Of a stretch of 64,000 bases of DNA, positions 41,589 to 50,313 are shown one piece after another. The first letter of the stretch is position 1, and every line of letters starts with the position of its first letter. The stretch is from Candidatus Blastococcus massiliensis AP3. GTDB taxonomy: Bacteria; Actinomycetota; Actinomycetes; Mycobacteriales; Geodermatophilaceae. The notes beneath the pieces are model-generated. The model ran no database searches. It saw only the letters and a list, made by a program, of their open reading frames with translations, and was not told where the DNA came from. A program made the position numbers and the translations under genes. The DNA lies in NCBI RefSeq assembly GCF_000582785.1, contig NZ_HG931174.1:134899-198898 (forward strand), read 5' to 3'.

Positions 41589-42877
41589 GAAGGGGCGGCC
41601 TGCTGGTCCTCCTCGGCACGGCGCTCTCGCTCGTCGCCGGGGTGGGGGTCGCGCAGGCGGCCGACGAGCCCGGCCGGCTGCGACTCGCCCACCTCTCCCC
41701 TGACACCCCGGCGGTCGATGTCGCGCTGACCCGCGCACCGGCCGACGGCCCCGCGGTGGACCCGGGTCCCGAGGTCGGCGACGCGCTGCGGTACGGGGAC
41801 GTCGGCGAGTACGCGGAGCTCGAGCCCGGCGCGTACGCGGTCAGCATCCGGCCCGCGGGCACGGACGCGGACACTCCCCCGGCACTGTCCGCACGCATCG
41901 AGGTGCCGGCCGGTGGTGCACGCACGCTCGCGCTGTCGGGCGCGTTCGCCGAGCTGGCCCTCACGTCGCTGACCGACGAGCTCGCCCCGCCGGGCGCCGG
42001 CACCGCACGGGTGCGGGTCCTCGGGGCGGCCACCGGCGCGAGCGACCTCCGCATCAGCGTCGAGGGCGGTCCGCTGCTCGCCGCCGGGCTGCCCTTCCCG
42101 GGCACGAGCGGCTACACCGACGTCGCCGCCGGTCCGGCGAGCGTGCGGCTCGCGTCCGGCCTCGGCACGACGACTGTGCCGCTGGACCTCCGTGGCGGCA
42201 CCGTCGTCAGCCTGCTGGTGCTGGACGACCCGGACGGCGGAATCGTCCTGCGCCCGGTGCTCGACGCGGTCTCGCCCGCCTCGGTGCCCGTCGGCGCGGT
42301 GGAGGCAGGTGGCTCGGGCGCGCTCTCCTCCGCGGTGCTCGCCGCCGGTCCGGCACTCCTCCCGAGGCGGGTACCGGTCGCCGCCGCCGTCGCGCACGCG
42401 GGCGGCTCCCTGGGACCGGCGGGCGCCTCGCCGCCCGGAGCGCCGGTCCGGGTGCGGGTGCCCGGCGCCGGCGTCGACGCCGTCGTCGGGGTCACCGGCC
42501 TCGGTGCCGACGGCGCCCTCGCCGTGCCGGCCGACCCGGCGCTCGCGGGGTGGTACGCCGGGGGGCCCGCTCCCGGCGAGCGCGGCCCCGCCGTCCTGGC
42601 CGGACACGTGGACTGGGCCGGGCGGCCCGCGGTGTTCGACGGGCTCGCGGGAGCCGGACCCGGCGACGAGATCGTCGTGGACCGGGCCGACGGGTCCAGC
42701 GCGCGGTTCGCCGTCAGCCGGGTGCTGCAGACGCCGAAGGACGCGTTCCCGACCGACGCCGTCTACGGGCCGGTGCCGGGAGCCGAGCTGCGGCTGATCA
42801 CCTGCGGTGGGCGGTTCGACCCGGTGTCGGGCAGCTACGCGGACAACGTCGTCGTCTTCGCCCGGCTGGTCGGCTGA
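41585..42877 (+). CDS. DUF4397-class F sortase, probable CTG start
   Basis: Predicted exported protein of 430 aa. A signal peptide (GGLLVLLGTALSLVAGVGVAQA) is followed by a DUF4397 module (RLRLAHLSPDTPAVDVALT) and a C-terminal class F sortase: histidine in LAGHVDWAG and cysteine in LRLITCGGRFDPVSGSYADN. The first ATG/GTG in frame is GTG 41642, which would cut the signal peptide. CTG 41585 overlaps the previous TGA (CTGA) and has CAGGGACGTTC in front, so I prefer it. Sortases join LPXTG-type proteins to wall or to each other; no substrate is visible nearby. Confidence 0.85.
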   Translation: MRRGGLLVLLGTALSLVAGVGVAQAADEPGRLRLAHLSPDTPAVDVALTRAPADGPAVDPGPEVGDALRYGDVGEYAELEPGAYAVSIRPAGTDADTPPALSARIEVPAGGARTLALSGAFAELALTSLTDELAPPGAGTARVRVLGAATGASDLRISVEGGPLLAAGLPFPGTSGYTDVAAGPASVRLASGLGTTTVPLDLRGGTVVSLLVLDDPDGGIVLRPVLDAVSPASVPVGAVEAGGSGALSSAVLAAGPALLPRRVPVAAAVAHAGGSLGPAGASPPGAPVRVRVPGAGVDAVVGVTGLGADGALAVPADPALAGWYAGGPAPGERGPAVLAGHVDWAGRPAVFDGLAGAGPGDEIVVDRADGSSARFAVSRVLQTPKDAFPTDAVYGPVPGAELRLITCGGRFDPVSGSYADNVVVFARLVG

Positions 42878-42882
42878 CGCCG

Positions 42883-43188
42883 CTACCTGCGTCGGTCGCG
42901 GGCCCGCCAGCAGGTGGTGTGCCAGTGCCGCCGCCAGTCGGCCGCCGACTCGGTGTCCCACGGATCCAGGTCGGAGGCGCGGGCATAGGCCGGCCAGGTC
43001 ACCAGGTGCGGCGTCCCGGGCCGGACCTCCTGGTCGCAGCCCGGGCAGCGGTAGGTCTTGCCGCTGCTCGAGCCGGCGACGGTGCGCACCACCCAGTCAC
43101 CGTCACCGGCCTCCTCGACCGTCTCGACGCGCCGGACCGGGTCGCGTCCCGCAGGACGTGACCCGGTCCGGGCGCGCCGTCGCGGCAC
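42883..43188 (-). CDS. Small zinc-ribbon-like protein
   Basis: A 101-aa protein with a basic N-terminus and the motif YRCPGCDQEVRPGTPHLVTWP, later RRHWHTTCWRARDRR. Two CxxC-type cysteines and the HWHTTC cluster probably bind one zinc. I recall similar short conserved actinobacterial proteins of unknown function. It starts 8 bp after the dehydrogenase stop on the same strand and is probably cotranscribed. Confidence 0.75.
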   Translation of the reverse strand: MPRRRARTGSRPAGRDPVRRVETVEEAGDGDWVVRTVAGSSSGKTYRCPGCDQEVRPGTPHLVTWPAYARASDLDPWDTESAADWRRHWHTTCWRARDRRR

Positions 43189-43195
43189 CGAGGGG

Positions 43196-44947
43196 TCAGC
43201 GCTTGGTGTAGTCGTGGAAGCCGCGGCCGGTCTTGCGGCCCAGGTACCCGGCGGTGACCAGGTGCTCGAGCAGCGGCGCCGGGGCGAGCGCCGGGTCGCG
43301 GAACTCCGTGTGCAGCTCCTGCTCGATGGCCAGCGAGACGTCGTTGCCGACGACGTCGAGCAGCTCGAACGGACCCATCGGGTACCCGAGGCCTGCCTTC
43401 ACCGCGGTGTCGATCTCGGTGGTCGAGGCGTAGTGCGACGCCAGCATGGACACCGCGTCGTTCAGGTACGGGAACAGCAGCGCGTTGACGATGAAGCCGG
43501 CTCGGTCACTGCAGGAGACCGCGACCTTCTTGAGCTTCGCCGTGACCGCGTGCACCGTGGCGGCGACGTCCGGGGCGGTGGAGACGGTGGAGACCACCTC
43601 GACCAGCTTCATGACCGTCGCGGGGTTGAAGAAGTGCATGCCCACGACGTCGGCCGGGCGACCACTGGCCTGCGCGCACTTGATGACCGGCAGGCTCGAG
43701 GTGGTGGTGGCGAGCACCGCACCGGCCTTCGCGATGCGGCCCAGGTCGGCGAAGAGCGCCTCCTTGACCGGGAGCGACTCGACGACGGCCTCGATGACGA
43801 GGTCGACGTCGGACAGCGCCTCCACGGAGGTGGCGCCGGTGACCCGCCCGAGGACCTCGTCGCGGACGGACTGCTCGAGCCGGCCGCGCTCCACCTGCTT
43901 GTCGAGCGACTTGGCCAGAGCCTTCTCGACGCCGGCGACCTTCTCGTCGGAGCGCGCGATGAAGGTGACGTCGTAGCCGCCCTTGGCGACGACCTCGATG
44001 ATGCCGGTCGCCATCGTGCCGGAGCCGACGACGCCGACGCTCTGCACCGGACGCGCGCCCTCGGCGGCGCCACCGGGGGTCGGGGTGGCGGCGTCGGCGA
44101 CGACCTCGGCCGAGCCGACCCCGGCGTAGGTGTAGAAGCCCTGACCGGACTTCCGGCCGAGCAGGCCCGCGGTCTTCATCTGCTTGAGGACCGGGCTCGG
44201 CGCGTGCAGCCGCTTGCCCGACTCCTGGTGCAGGGCGTCGAGGACGTCGTAGGTGGTGTCGACACCGATCTCGTCCAGGACCTGCAGCGGACCCTTGGGC
44301 AGGCCGCAGCCGAACCGCATGGCGGCGTCGATGTCCTCGCGGCTGGCGTAGCCGTTCTCGAACATCGAGACCGCGTGGTTGAGGTAGCCGAACAGCAGCG
44401 CGTCGACGATGAAGCCGGGCTCGTCACCGACGGTGACCTGCACCTTGCCCAGGCGCTCGACCAGGGCCACGGCGTCCTCGACGGCCGACGCGTCGGCGAT
44501 GGCCGTGCGCACGATCTGGACCAGCTGCGCGTCCTTCGCCGGCGTGGCGAAGTGCAGTCCGACGACCTTGCTCGGCCGGCCGGTGCCCACCGCCAGCTCG
44601 GTGACCGAGAGGCTCGAGGTGTTGGTCGCCAGGACGGTGTCCGGCCCGCAGATCTTGTCGAGCTGCGCGAAGATCCCGGCCTTGAGCTCCTGGCGCTCGG
44701 GCACGGCCTCGACGACCAGCTCTGCCGCGGAGAGGTCCTCCAGCGCCGTGCTGAAGCGGATGCGGCCGAGGACGTCGTCCCGGTCGTCCCCGGCGGACTG
44801 CTCGACGGCGGCGCGCGCTCGGGCGACCGCCTCGTCGCTGACCTCGACGGCGGTGACCGACAGGCCCGCCCGGGCGAATACCTCCGCGATGCCGGCACCT
44901 GCGGTGCCCAGCCCCACGACGCCGACCTCGTTCAATTCCCTGGCCAC
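43196..44947 (-). CDS. Tandem-duplicated 3-hydroxyacyl-CoA dehydrogenase
   Basis: A 583-aa protein made of two complete HBDH-like units in tandem (about 1-278 and 302-583). Each has a Rossmann NAD fold (GLGTAGAGIAEVF; GSGTMATGIIEVV) and a C-terminal helical domain. The C-terminal copy has the full catalytic set (His438, Glu450, Asn488). In the N-terminal copy His132 is kept but the matching positions are Gln144 and Asp182, so it is probably inactive or altered. It would make or oxidise 3-hydroxybutyryl-CoA in fatty-acid or ethylmalonyl-CoA metabolism. GTG start after GGTGGAGGAG. Confidence 0.93.
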   Translation of the reverse strand: MARELNEVGVVGLGTAGAGIAEVFARAGLSVTAVEVSDEAVARARAAVEQSAGDDRDDVLGRIRFSTALEDLSAAELVVEAVPERQELKAGIFAQLDKICGPDTVLATNTSSLSVTELAVGTGRPSKVVGLHFATPAKDAQLVQIVRTAIADASAVEDAVALVERLGKVQVTVGDEPGFIVDALLFGYLNHAVSMFENGYASREDIDAAMRFGCGLPKGPLQVLDEIGVDTTYDVLDALHQESGKRLHAPSPVLKQMKTAGLLGRKSGQGFYTYAGVGSAEVVADAATPTPGGAAEGARPVQSVGVVGSGTMATGIIEVVAKGGYDVTFIARSDEKVAGVEKALAKSLDKQVERGRLEQSVRDEVLGRVTGATSVEALSDVDLVIEAVVESLPVKEALFADLGRIAKAGAVLATTTSSLPVIKCAQASGRPADVVGMHFFNPATVMKLVEVVSTVSTAPDVAATVHAVTAKLKKVAVSCSDRAGFIVNALLFPYLNDAVSMLASHYASTTEIDTAVKAGLGYPMGPFELLDVVGNDVSLAIEQELHTEFRDPALAPAPLLEHLVTAGYLGRKTGRGFHDYTKR

Positions 44948-44995
44948 GCTGCCATCTCCTCCACCGTCGGTGATCGCGGGCAGTCTCTCACCCGG

Positions 44996-45016
44996 CCCTC
45001 GCGCACCGCGCGAGGG
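44996..45016 (-). terminator. Terminator hairpin after nucS
   Basis: CCCTCGCGC / GCGCGAGGG is a perfect 9-bp stem with a 3-nt loop, 25 bp beyond the nucS stop and upstream of the dehydrogenase ribosome site. Confidence 0.75.
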
Positions 45017-45041
45017 TTCACCCCGTCGGTGGGCGGCGGAG

Positions 45042-45713
45042 TCAGAAGAGGCGCTGGGAGGGGTCGTCGGTGCCCTTGAGGACGGCGTAGTCGACGGTCA
45101 CGCAGTCGATCCCGCGGTCGGCAGCCAGCACCCGGGCCTGCGGCTTGATCTCCTGGGCGGCGAACACGCCCTTCACCGGCGCGAGCAGCGGATCGCGGTT
45201 GAGGAGCTCGAGGTAGCGGGTCAGCTGCTCGACGCCGTCGATCTCCCCGCGGCGCTTGACCTCCACGGCGACGGTCGCGCCCGAAGCGTCCCGGCACAGC
45301 AGGTCCACCGGCCCGATGGCGGTCGGGTACTCGCGGCGCACCAGTGACCAGCCGGCCCCGAAGGTCTCGACGTGCATGGCGAGCAGCCGCTGGAGCTCGG
45401 CCTCGACGCCGTCCTTCTGCAGGCCCGGGTCGACGCCCAGGTCGTGCGAGTGGTCGTGCTCGACCGACTCGATCGTGATGACCAGCTGCTCACCGGCCTT
45501 GTTCGTGACCGTCCAGGTGCCGCTGCCGTCGCGGAGCTCGTCCTTGAGCGTGCAGGGCGGCGTCATCCAGTTCAGCGGCTTGTAGGCACGGTCGTCGGCG
45601 TGGATCGACACCGACCCGTCGGCCTTCACCAGCAGGAGCCGGGTCGCCATCGGCAGGTGGGCGGTGAGCCGCCCGATGTAGTCCACGGAGCAGCGGGCGA
45701 TGACCAGACGCAC
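45042..45713 (-). CDS. nucS: Mismatch-specific endonuclease NucS
   Basis: NucS/EndoMS (223 aa) cuts both strands at mismatches and replaces MutS/MutL in most actinobacteria. The N-terminal dimerisation part begins [19 protein letters not shown]. The PD-(D/E)XK nuclease core is visible as [34 protein letters not shown], with catalytic Asp, Glu and Lys. The C-terminus [10 protein letters not shown] resembles the beta-clamp contact tail of known NucS proteins. GTG 45713 has TACCGT 8 nt upstream (leaderless). Confidence 0.96.
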   Translation of the reverse strand: MRLVIARCSVDYIGRLTAHLPMATRLLLVKADGSVSIHADDRAYKPLNWMTPPCTLKDELRDGSGTWTVTNKAGEQLVITIESVEHDHSHDLGVDPGLQKDGVEAELQRLLAMHVETFGAGWSLVRREYPTAIGPVDLLCRDASGATVAVEVKRRGEIDGVEQLTRYLELLNRDPLLAPVKGVFAAQEIKPQARVLAADRGIDCVTVDYAVLKGTDDPSQRLF

Positions 45714-45778
45714 GGGCGCCGACGGTACCCGGCGCGGGAAGCACGCCCGCGGCCCCGTCGGGCTGGCAACATGCCGAC

Positions 45779-46648
45779 ATGGGTCTCGTCCGTGCCGCCA
45801 CCGTCCTCCTGGCCGTGCTGGCGGTGACCGCGTGCGCGGAGCGCAGTCCCGGACCCCTGCGCGCCGAGGTCCCCGAACCGCCCGGGCTGCCCACGGAACC
45901 GGATGCGCTCGTGCTCCGGGTGGACCAGGTGGGTGGCTTCACGCTGCCGGGTGCCGACGCCGGGCGACTGCCGATGGTGAGCGTCCACGCCGACGGACGG
46001 GTGTTCGGCCAGGGGCCGATGGCGGCGATCTACCCCGCGTTCGCCTGGCCGAACGTGCAGGTGCGCCAGGTGCCCGTCGAGGAGGTACGGGCACTCGTCG
46101 ACCGGGCGCTGGAGGCGGGAGTGGCCGACACCGAGGACCTGGGTTCGCCGCCACTGGCCGACGTGCCCACCACCCGCTTCACGCTCGTCACCTCGGACGG
46201 TCGGCTGGTCCGCGAGGTCTACGCGCTCTCCGAGGGGCTCGGCGAAGAGGGGCTCACCGACGAGCAGCGCGACGCGCGCGCCGATCTGCAGTCCTTCCTG
46301 GACGAGCTGATGGAGGTGGCGCAGCCCTTCGACGGCTCACCGGCGGGTTACGAGCCCGAGGCGATCGCCGCCGTCGTCCGGCCCTGGACCGCTCCCGAGG
46401 ACGACGGCTCCGGCCTCGACTTCGGGGGGACGCCGCAGCCGTGGCCCGGCCCACCGCTGCCGGGCGAGCCGATCGGGCCCGACGTCCACTGCCTGGTGGT
46501 CACCGGCGACCAGGCGACGGCGGTCCGGGCGGCTGCCGCTGGGGCGAACGTGCTCACGCCGTGGGCCGGTCGGGACGGGGCAGCGTGGTCGGTGACCTTC
46601 CGGCCGCTGCTGCCGGACGAGTCGACCTGCGCCGACCTGCTGGACTGA
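45779..46648 (+). CDS. Putative lipoprotein, function unknown
   Basis: A 289-aa protein with a lipoprotein signal ([13 protein letters not shown], lipidated Cys at residue 19) and no domain I can name. The mature part is acidic and Pro-rich, with cysteines in HCLVV and TCADLL that could form a disulfide. CAACAT lies 6 nt before the ATG. It diverges from nucS over 65 bp and converges with the GT87 gene, leaving only 5 bp between stops. Confidence 0.75.
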   Translation: MGLVRAATVLLAVLAVTACAERSPGPLRAEVPEPPGLPTEPDALVLRVDQVGGFTLPGADAGRLPMVSVHADGRVFGQGPMAAIYPAFAWPNVQVRQVPVEEVRALVDRALEAGVADTEDLGSPPLADVPTTRFTLVTSDGRLVREVYALSEGLGEEGLTDEQRDARADLQSFLDELMEVAQPFDGSPAGYEPEAIAAVVRPWTAPEDDGSGLDFGGTPQPWPGPPLPGEPIGPDVHCLVVTGDQATAVRAAAAGANVLTPWAGRDGAAWSVTFRPLLPDESTCADLLD

Positions 46649-46653
46649 GCGCG

Positions 46654-47832
46654 TCAGACGTGCGCGGGACGACGCAGGTCGGCGTCGCCGAGTGCGGGTT
46701 CCTCGGACGTGGTCCGCCGGCGCAGCGTCCAGACCAGGACGACCACGAGCAGCAGACCCCACCCCGCCGCGACCCGCGACACCGCGAACGCGTCCGGGAC
46801 GGTCGAGCCGTCGAGCACCTGCCGGCCGGCCTCCGTGAACAGCAGCACGGCCACCCAGGCCAGTGGATTGCGCATCGGCGACCCCGGACGGACCACGCTC
46901 ATCAGCAGCGGCACGAGGAACAGCGCGTAGTACGCCTGGCTCAGCGAGGAGCTGAGGAAGGTGGCCAGCAGGAGGGCACCGGAGCCCACGGCGAGGGCCA
47001 GCACCTCGTCCCGCTCGCGGCGCAGCTGCCAGACCACAACGACGGCCGCCGCGACCGCGGCGACGCGGAGCACGTCCACCAGCGGTCCGGGGATGTCGAG
47101 GTAGCGCCCGGCCGCCCACAGCGAGGAGTTGAACTCCTCCCGGGCATGGAGGATCCCGGGCACGGTGATGTCGAAGAACTCACGCCGGTTCGGCGTCACG
47201 GCGAGGCCGGCGACGTTCAGCACGGCCGGGATGGCGGCGGCCCAGGCCAACGTCGACCAGTTCCTGCGCAGCAGCGGGATCACCACGAGCAGCACCAGCA
47301 CGGGCTTGATCGCCAGCGCCAGGCCGAGGCAGATCCCCGCGAGGACCCGCCGATCGTTCCGCACGGCGATCAGGAACGCGGCCGCCAGGGCGAACAGGAA
47401 GGAGTTGTTGATGTTGCCCAGGTGCCAGGTGTCGCTCATCGGCGGCAGGATCGAGAGGGCCAGCACCAACCCTGCCGCAGGCGATCCGCCCAGCGGCTCC
47501 CCCAGGAGGCGCAGCGTCAGCACGACCCCGAGCACGACAGCGAGGACCGAGACGGTGTTCCACACGTAGAACGCCGGGTCGTGGTCGAGGAGACCGAAGG
47601 GCGCCATGGCCAGCAACCCGCTGGGCGTCAGCAGGAAGAACTCGTCGCTGTAGACCGACTGGCGCTCCAGCAGGTTGAGGGCGCCCCCGTAGAGCACCTC
47701 GAAGTCGAAGTGCCAGTCGGGGCTGCGGAAGGACCGGACCACCCGGACCGCGAACGCCACCGCCGCCAGCGCCCAGAGGGCCACCCGCACGCCCCCGTCC
47801 GCGCGGGCGCTCCACCGCTCGGTCCCCACCAT
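46654..47832 (-). CDS. GT87 polyprenol-phosphomannose mannosyltransferase-like protein
   Basis: A 392-aa membrane protein with about ten transmembrane helices, matching the DUF2029/GT87 fold of actinobacterial PimE-like enzymes that add alpha-1,2 mannose from polyprenyl-phosphate mannose to lipid glycans. An acidic pair early after the first helix (SPDWHFDFEVLYGG) fits the catalytic loop of GT-C enzymes. LGNINNSFLFALAAAFL and AIKPVLVLLVVIPLL are typical helices. ATG 47832 follows GCAGGAAGG. It lies 32 bp downstream of ecm and is probably cotranscribed, though unrelated in function. Confidence 0.85.
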   Translation of the reverse strand: MVGTERWSARADGGVRVALWALAAVAFAVRVVRSFRSPDWHFDFEVLYGGALNLLERQSVYSDEFFLLTPSGLLAMAPFGLLDHDPAFYVWNTVSVLAVVLGVVLTLRLLGEPLGGSPAAGLVLALSILPPMSDTWHLGNINNSFLFALAAAFLIAVRNDRRVLAGICLGLALAIKPVLVLLVVIPLLRRNWSTLAWAAAIPAVLNVAGLAVTPNRREFFDITVPGILHAREEFNSSLWAAGRYLDIPGPLVDVLRVAAVAAAVVVVWQLRRERDEVLALAVGSGALLLATFLSSSLSQAYYALFLVPLLMSVVRPGSPMRNPLAWVAVLLFTEAGRQVLDGSTVPDAFAVSRVAAGWGLLLVVVLVWTLRRRTTSEEPALGDADLRRPAHV

Positions 47833-47864
47833 GCCCGTGCCTTCCTGCCGCGGATGGTGGTTGC

Positions 47865-49883
47865 TCAGACCGACGCGGGAACCTTGTCGCCCAGACCGTT
47901 GGCTTCCCGGATCACGTCGACCACCGAGCCCATGATCTCGGTCAGACCGAAGTCCTTGGGTGTGAACACGCGGGCGACACCTTGTTCGCGCAGCCGCCGG
48001 GCGTCGCCGTCCGGGATGATCCCGCCGACGACCACGGGGACGTCGTCCAGACCGGCCTCCCTGAGGCCCTGGAGCACCGCCGGCACCACCTGCAGGTGCG
48101 AGCCGGACAGGACGGAGAGCCCGACGACGTGGACGTCCTCCTCCACCGCCGCGGAGACGATCTGCGACGGCGTGAGCCGGATGCCCTGGTAGATGACCTC
48201 GAAGCCGGCGTCGCGGGCCCGGACGGCGATCTGCTCGGCCCCGTTGGAGTGCCCGTCCAGGCCGGGCTTGCCGACCAGGAAGCGCAGCCGGCCGCCGAGC
48301 TCCTCGCCGGTGGCCCGCACCCGGTCGCGGATGTCGATGAGCGTCTCGTCGGCCTCGCCGCTGCCGGTCGCGGCAGAGACGCCGGTGGGCGCCCGGTACT
48401 CGCCGAACACCTCGCGCAGGACCCCGGCCCACTCCCCCGTGGTCACGCCCGCGCGGGCGCAGTCCAGCGTGGCCGACATGAGGTTCACGTCGGACGACGC
48501 GGCCTCGCGGAGCGCGTCCAGAGCCTTCTGCACCGGCTCCGGGTCGCGCTCGGCGCGCCACTTCTTCACCGCCTCCTGGGCGGCGGCCTCCACCGCCGGG
48601 TCGACGGTCATGATCGCGGTGTCGAGATCGGCGGTCAGCGGGTTGGGCTCGGTGGTGTCGAACTTGTTGACGCCGACGACGACGTCCTCGCCGCTCTCCA
48701 TCCGGCGACGGCGCTCGGCCAGCGAGGCGACGAGCTGACCCTTCATGTAGCCGGACTCGACGGCGGCGACGGCGCCGCCCATCTCCTGCACCCGGGCGAT
48801 CTCGGCGCGGGCGCCCTCGACGATGTCCGCGACCTTCTTCTCGACGACGACCGATCCGGTGAACAGGTCCTCGTACTCGAGCAGGTCGGTCTCGTAGGCG
48901 AGCACCTGCTGCAGCCGCAGCGACCACTGCTGGTCCCAGGGGCGCGGCAGGCCGAGAGCCTCGTTCCAGGCCGGCAGCTGCACGGCGCGAGCGCGGGCGT
49001 CCTTGGACAGGGTGACCGCGAGCATCTCCAGCACGATCCGCTGGACGTTGTTCTCCGGCTGCGCCTCGGTCAGCCCCAGCGAGTTGACCTGGACGCCGTA
49101 GCGGAACCGGCGGTGCTTGGGGTCCTCGACGCCGTAGCGCTCCTTCGTCAGCTCGTCCCAGAGCTGGGTGAAGGCGCGCATCTTGCACATCTCCTCGACG
49201 AAGCGGACGCCCGCGTTGACGAAGAAGGAGATGCGGGCGACGACCTCGCCGAACTTCTCCTGCGGCACCTGGCCGGAGTCGCGCACCGAGTCGAGGACGG
49301 CGATCGCGGTGCTGATCGCGTAGGCGATCTCCTGCTCCGGCGTGGCACCGGCCTCCTGCAGGTGGTAGCTGCAGATGTTGGTCGGGTTCCACTTCGGCAT
49401 GGTCGTCACCGTGTAGGCGACCATGTCGGTGATCAGGCGCATCGAGGGAGCCGGCGGGAACACGTAGGTGCCCCGCGACAGGTACTCCTTGATGATGTCG
49501 TTCTGGGTCGTGCCGGCCAGCTTGCTGACGTCGTGCCCGTGCTCCTCGGCGACCGCCTGGTAGAGCGCGAGCAGCCACATGGCGGTGGCGTTGATCGTCA
49601 TCGACGTGTTCATCTCGTCGAGCGGGATGCCGTCGAAGAGCGCGCGCATGTCGCCGATGTGGGTGACCGGCACACCGACCTTGCCGACCTCACCGACGGC
49701 GAGCTCGTCGTCGGGGTCGTAGCCGGTCTGGGTGGGCAGGTCGAAGGCGACCGAGAGACCGGTCTGCCCCTTCGCCAGGTTGCGCCGGTACAGGGCGTTG
49801 GACTCGGCCGGCGAGGAGTGGCCGGCGTAGGTGCGCATGACCCAGGGGCGGTCGCGATCCTGCGGCGATGACGGGAACGGCAT
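47865..49883 (-). CDS. ecm: Ethylmalonyl-CoA mutase (MeaA-type)
   Basis: B12-dependent mutase of 672 aa that turns ethylmalonyl-CoA into methylsuccinyl-CoA. It starts with RTYAGHSSPAESNALYRRNL, has the substrate-channel region GLSVAFDLPTQTGYDPDDE, and a C-terminal cobalamin domain with KPGLDGHSNGAEQIA (the DxHxxG lower-ligand motif) and SGSHLQVVP. The single-chain length and the short cobalamin linker match MeaA/Ecm rather than the larger methylmalonyl-CoA mutase. TAGACT is 8 nt upstream of ATG 49883. Together with ccr, this supports the ethylmalonyl-CoA pathway. Confidence 0.95.
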   Translation of the reverse strand: MPFPSSPQDRDRPWVMRTYAGHSSPAESNALYRRNLAKGQTGLSVAFDLPTQTGYDPDDELAVGEVGKVGVPVTHIGDMRALFDGIPLDEMNTSMTINATAMWLLALYQAVAEEHGHDVSKLAGTTQNDIIKEYLSRGTYVFPPAPSMRLITDMVAYTVTTMPKWNPTNICSYHLQEAGATPEQEIAYAISTAIAVLDSVRDSGQVPQEKFGEVVARISFFVNAGVRFVEEMCKMRAFTQLWDELTKERYGVEDPKHRRFRYGVQVNSLGLTEAQPENNVQRIVLEMLAVTLSKDARARAVQLPAWNEALGLPRPWDQQWSLRLQQVLAYETDLLEYEDLFTGSVVVEKKVADIVEGARAEIARVQEMGGAVAAVESGYMKGQLVASLAERRRRMESGEDVVVGVNKFDTTEPNPLTADLDTAIMTVDPAVEAAAQEAVKKWRAERDPEPVQKALDALREAASSDVNLMSATLDCARAGVTTGEWAGVLREVFGEYRAPTGVSAATGSGEADETLIDIRDRVRATGEELGGRLRFLVGKPGLDGHSNGAEQIAVRARDAGFEVIYQGIRLTPSQIVSAAVEEDVHVVGLSVLSGSHLQVVPAVLQGLREAGLDDVPVVVGGIIPDGDARRLREQGVARVFTPKDFGLTEIMGSVVDVIREANGLGDKVPASV

Positions 49884-50004
49884 ACCCGCGGAGTCTAGGG
49901 CCGACGCCGGGACGGAGTAGCCCCACCGGGGTCAGGTGGCCGGTGGCACACTCGATCGAAGGAAGGGCCCCGCCCTCGGCGAGACGGGGCCGGATGGGAA
50001 ACCC

Positions 50005-50313
50005 GTGGCGCGTGGGCTGGGACCCGTCGTCGTGGTGGTCCTCGTCGTCGTCGCGCTGGCGCTGGTGACCAGGTGGGCCTTCGGGCCCGGCTACGGGCGC
50101 TCCGCCCCGCCCACCGGTCGGTCGGCGGAGGGGCTGCTCGTCCCGGTCGCCACGGTCTCCTCACCGGAGACGGCGCGGGCTCTGCGCGCGGTCCTCTCCG
50201 ACGCCGGGATCCGCTCGACGCAGCGCAGTCCCGCCCCACCCCGGACGGACGTGCTCGTCTTCCCGGACGACGCCGACCGCGCCCGGTCCCTGGCCGCCTC
50301 GTTCGGCCGCTGA
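50005..50313 (+). CDS. Small membrane-anchored DUF2007-like protein
   Basis: A 102-aa protein with one N-terminal transmembrane helix (LGPVVVVVLVVVALALVTRW) and a C-terminal domain TVSSPETARALRAVLSDAGIRST...VLVFPDDADRARSLAASF. This resembles the DUF2007 'putative signal transducing' fold. GTG 50005 was chosen near the helix; an in-frame GTG at 49936 adds 23 hydrophilic residues. Its TGA abuts the murA stop on the other strand (TGATCA, 50311-50316). Confidence 0.7.
   Translation: MARGLGPVVVVVLVVVALALVTRWAFGPGYGRSAPPTGRSAEGLLVPVATVSSPETARALRAVLSDAGIRSTQRSPAPPRTDVLVFPDDADRARSLAASFGR

Noticed and set aside
46654..49578. Apparent 974-aa fusion of mutase and GT87
   Set aside because: The N-terminal part is a shifted frame of ecm; ecm is intact in its own frame and the GT87 protein starts at 47832.
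49955..49993. Hairpin GGCCCCG/CGGGGCC before the DUF2007-like gene
   Set aside because: Could be a leader structure, but the gene start is uncertain and the stem is short for this GC content.
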